Below, one piece after another: positions 5,653 to 6,187 of a stretch of DNA of 6,187 nt. The notes below the pieces were generated by a model. The model saw only the letters and a list, made by a program, of their open reading frames with translations, ran no database searches and had not been told where the DNA came from. The stretch spans positions 1 through 6,187 of the forward strand of contig CAJARE010000016.1 in assembly GCA_903944255.1 (NCBI GenBank). The letters run 5' to 3'. Numbering within the stretch: the first letter of the stretch is position 1; every line of letters starts with the position of its first letter. Both the position numbers and the translations under genes were made by a program. This DNA is from an uncultured beta proteobacterium (lineage in GTDB: Bacteria; Pseudomonadota; Gammaproteobacteria; Burkholderiales; Burkholderiaceae).

Positions 5653-6187
5653 ATGAACCCCGCTCAAACTCTGCTTTCTATCAAACAGCTTGAAATTCTC
5701 TACCCAAGCCTTGATGGTCATGGCTATACCACCGCTGTTAAAGGGCTTAATTTAGATTTACAGCAAGGTGAGATTGGCTGCCTACTGGGCTCATCTGGCT
5801 GTGGAAAATCTACCGTTCTAAGAGCAATTTGTGGATTTGAGCCAGCAAAGTCTGGTGAGATTCACTTACGTAACAAGGTAGTGGGCTCAGCATCAATTCA
5901 TATTCCACCCAATCAAAGACGCGTAGGCATGGTTTTTCAGGACTTTGCACTCTTTCCACATCTTAATGTTCTGGAAAATATTGCATTTGGTTTACAGCAT
6001 TTATCTAATCAAGAGAGAATAGTCCTTGCAAAGGAATGGCTAAAAAGAGTTTCACTCGCAGACAAGGCTGGTGCTTATCCACATGAACTCAGTGGTGGCC
6101 AACAACAACGTGTTGCTCTAGCAAGAGCAATGGCCCCTGAGCCTGATTTAATTTTGCTCGATGAGCCTTTTTCAAGTTTAGATATTG
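5653..6187 (+). CDS. fbpC: Fe(3+) ABC transporter ATP-binding protein (FbpC type), N-terminal half (runs off window end)
   Basis: This ATPase powers the ferric importer from the cytoplasmic side of the membrane. The window holds 178 codons of an expected 340-360. Motifs appear in order: Walker A GSSGCGKST (46-54), Q-loop with Gln96 in VFQDFALFPHLNV (94-106), the signature LSGGQQQR (146-153), Walker B LILLDEP (166-172) and the D-loop SSLD (174-177). The switch His and the C-terminal regulatory (TOBE-like) domain lie beyond the edge. VFQDFALFPHL is typical of the iron/sulfate/spermidine importer class. The start is ATG 5653: the nearest in-frame upstream ATG (5614) is followed at once by a TAA. 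The ribosome site is weak (TAGAG next to the start). The gene diverges from the permease, although in most FbpABC loci the three genes form one co-directional operon. Iron is inferred from context. Confidence 0.94.
   Translation, partial: MNPAQTLLSIKQLEILYPSLDGHGYTTAVKGLNLDLQQGEIGCLLGSSGCGKSTVLRAICGFEPAKSGEIHLRNKVVGSASIHIPPNQRRVGMVFQDFALFPHLNVLENIAFGLQHLSNQERIVLAKEWLKRVSLADKAGAYPHELSGGQQQRVALARAMAPEPDLILLDEPFSSLDI

Overview
The window looks like a chromosomal piece of a low-GC betaproteobacterium of the Burkholderiaceae; a Polynucleobacter-like freshwater bacterium is my best guess. The reasons are a Bug/TctC-type receptor (a family greatly expanded in Burkholderiales), an AT-leaning composition with ordinary bacterial signals, and the style of the conserved hypothetical genes. 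This assignment is inferred from gene content, not from a database match.

Layout. Positions 1-374 (minus) hold the N-terminal third of a periplasmic Bug-family solute receptor, cut by the window edge. A short divergent spacer separates it from a plus-strand run of four accessory genes. These are a small cysteine-rich conserved hypothetical (461-835), a secreted six-repeat protein that I assign to the DUF6150/'Septknot' family (855-1193), a 299-residue unassigned protein with a faint glycosyltransferase flavour (1240-2139), and a secreted four-loop EF-hand protein (2246-2644) closed by a strong intrinsic terminator (2667-2701).

From 2819 to the right edge is a ferric-iron ABC importer of the FbpABC/FutABC type. 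On the minus strand are the periplasmic Fe(3+)-binding protein (2819-3865) and, upstream of it, the fused two-domain permease (4013-5584). The ATPase (5653 to the window end, truncated) is on the plus strand, divergent from the permease across a 68-base spacer. A near-consensus Fur box (17 of 19 positions) lies inside the promoter in front of the binding-protein gene. That gene can therefore be switched on by iron starvation separately from the permease and ATPase. Together the three proteins would capture Fe(3+) in the periplasm, move it through the inner membrane and power the step with ATP.

The most noteworthy element is the 855-1193 gene. Its product is six back-to-back copies of a 13-14-residue Y-x-T-x-Y-x-S-D-A unit behind a signal peptide. 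As I recall, this family is the one reported to form a 7_1 protein knot. Its function is unknown. No RNA gene, insertion sequence, CRISPR array, attachment site or replication origin was seen.
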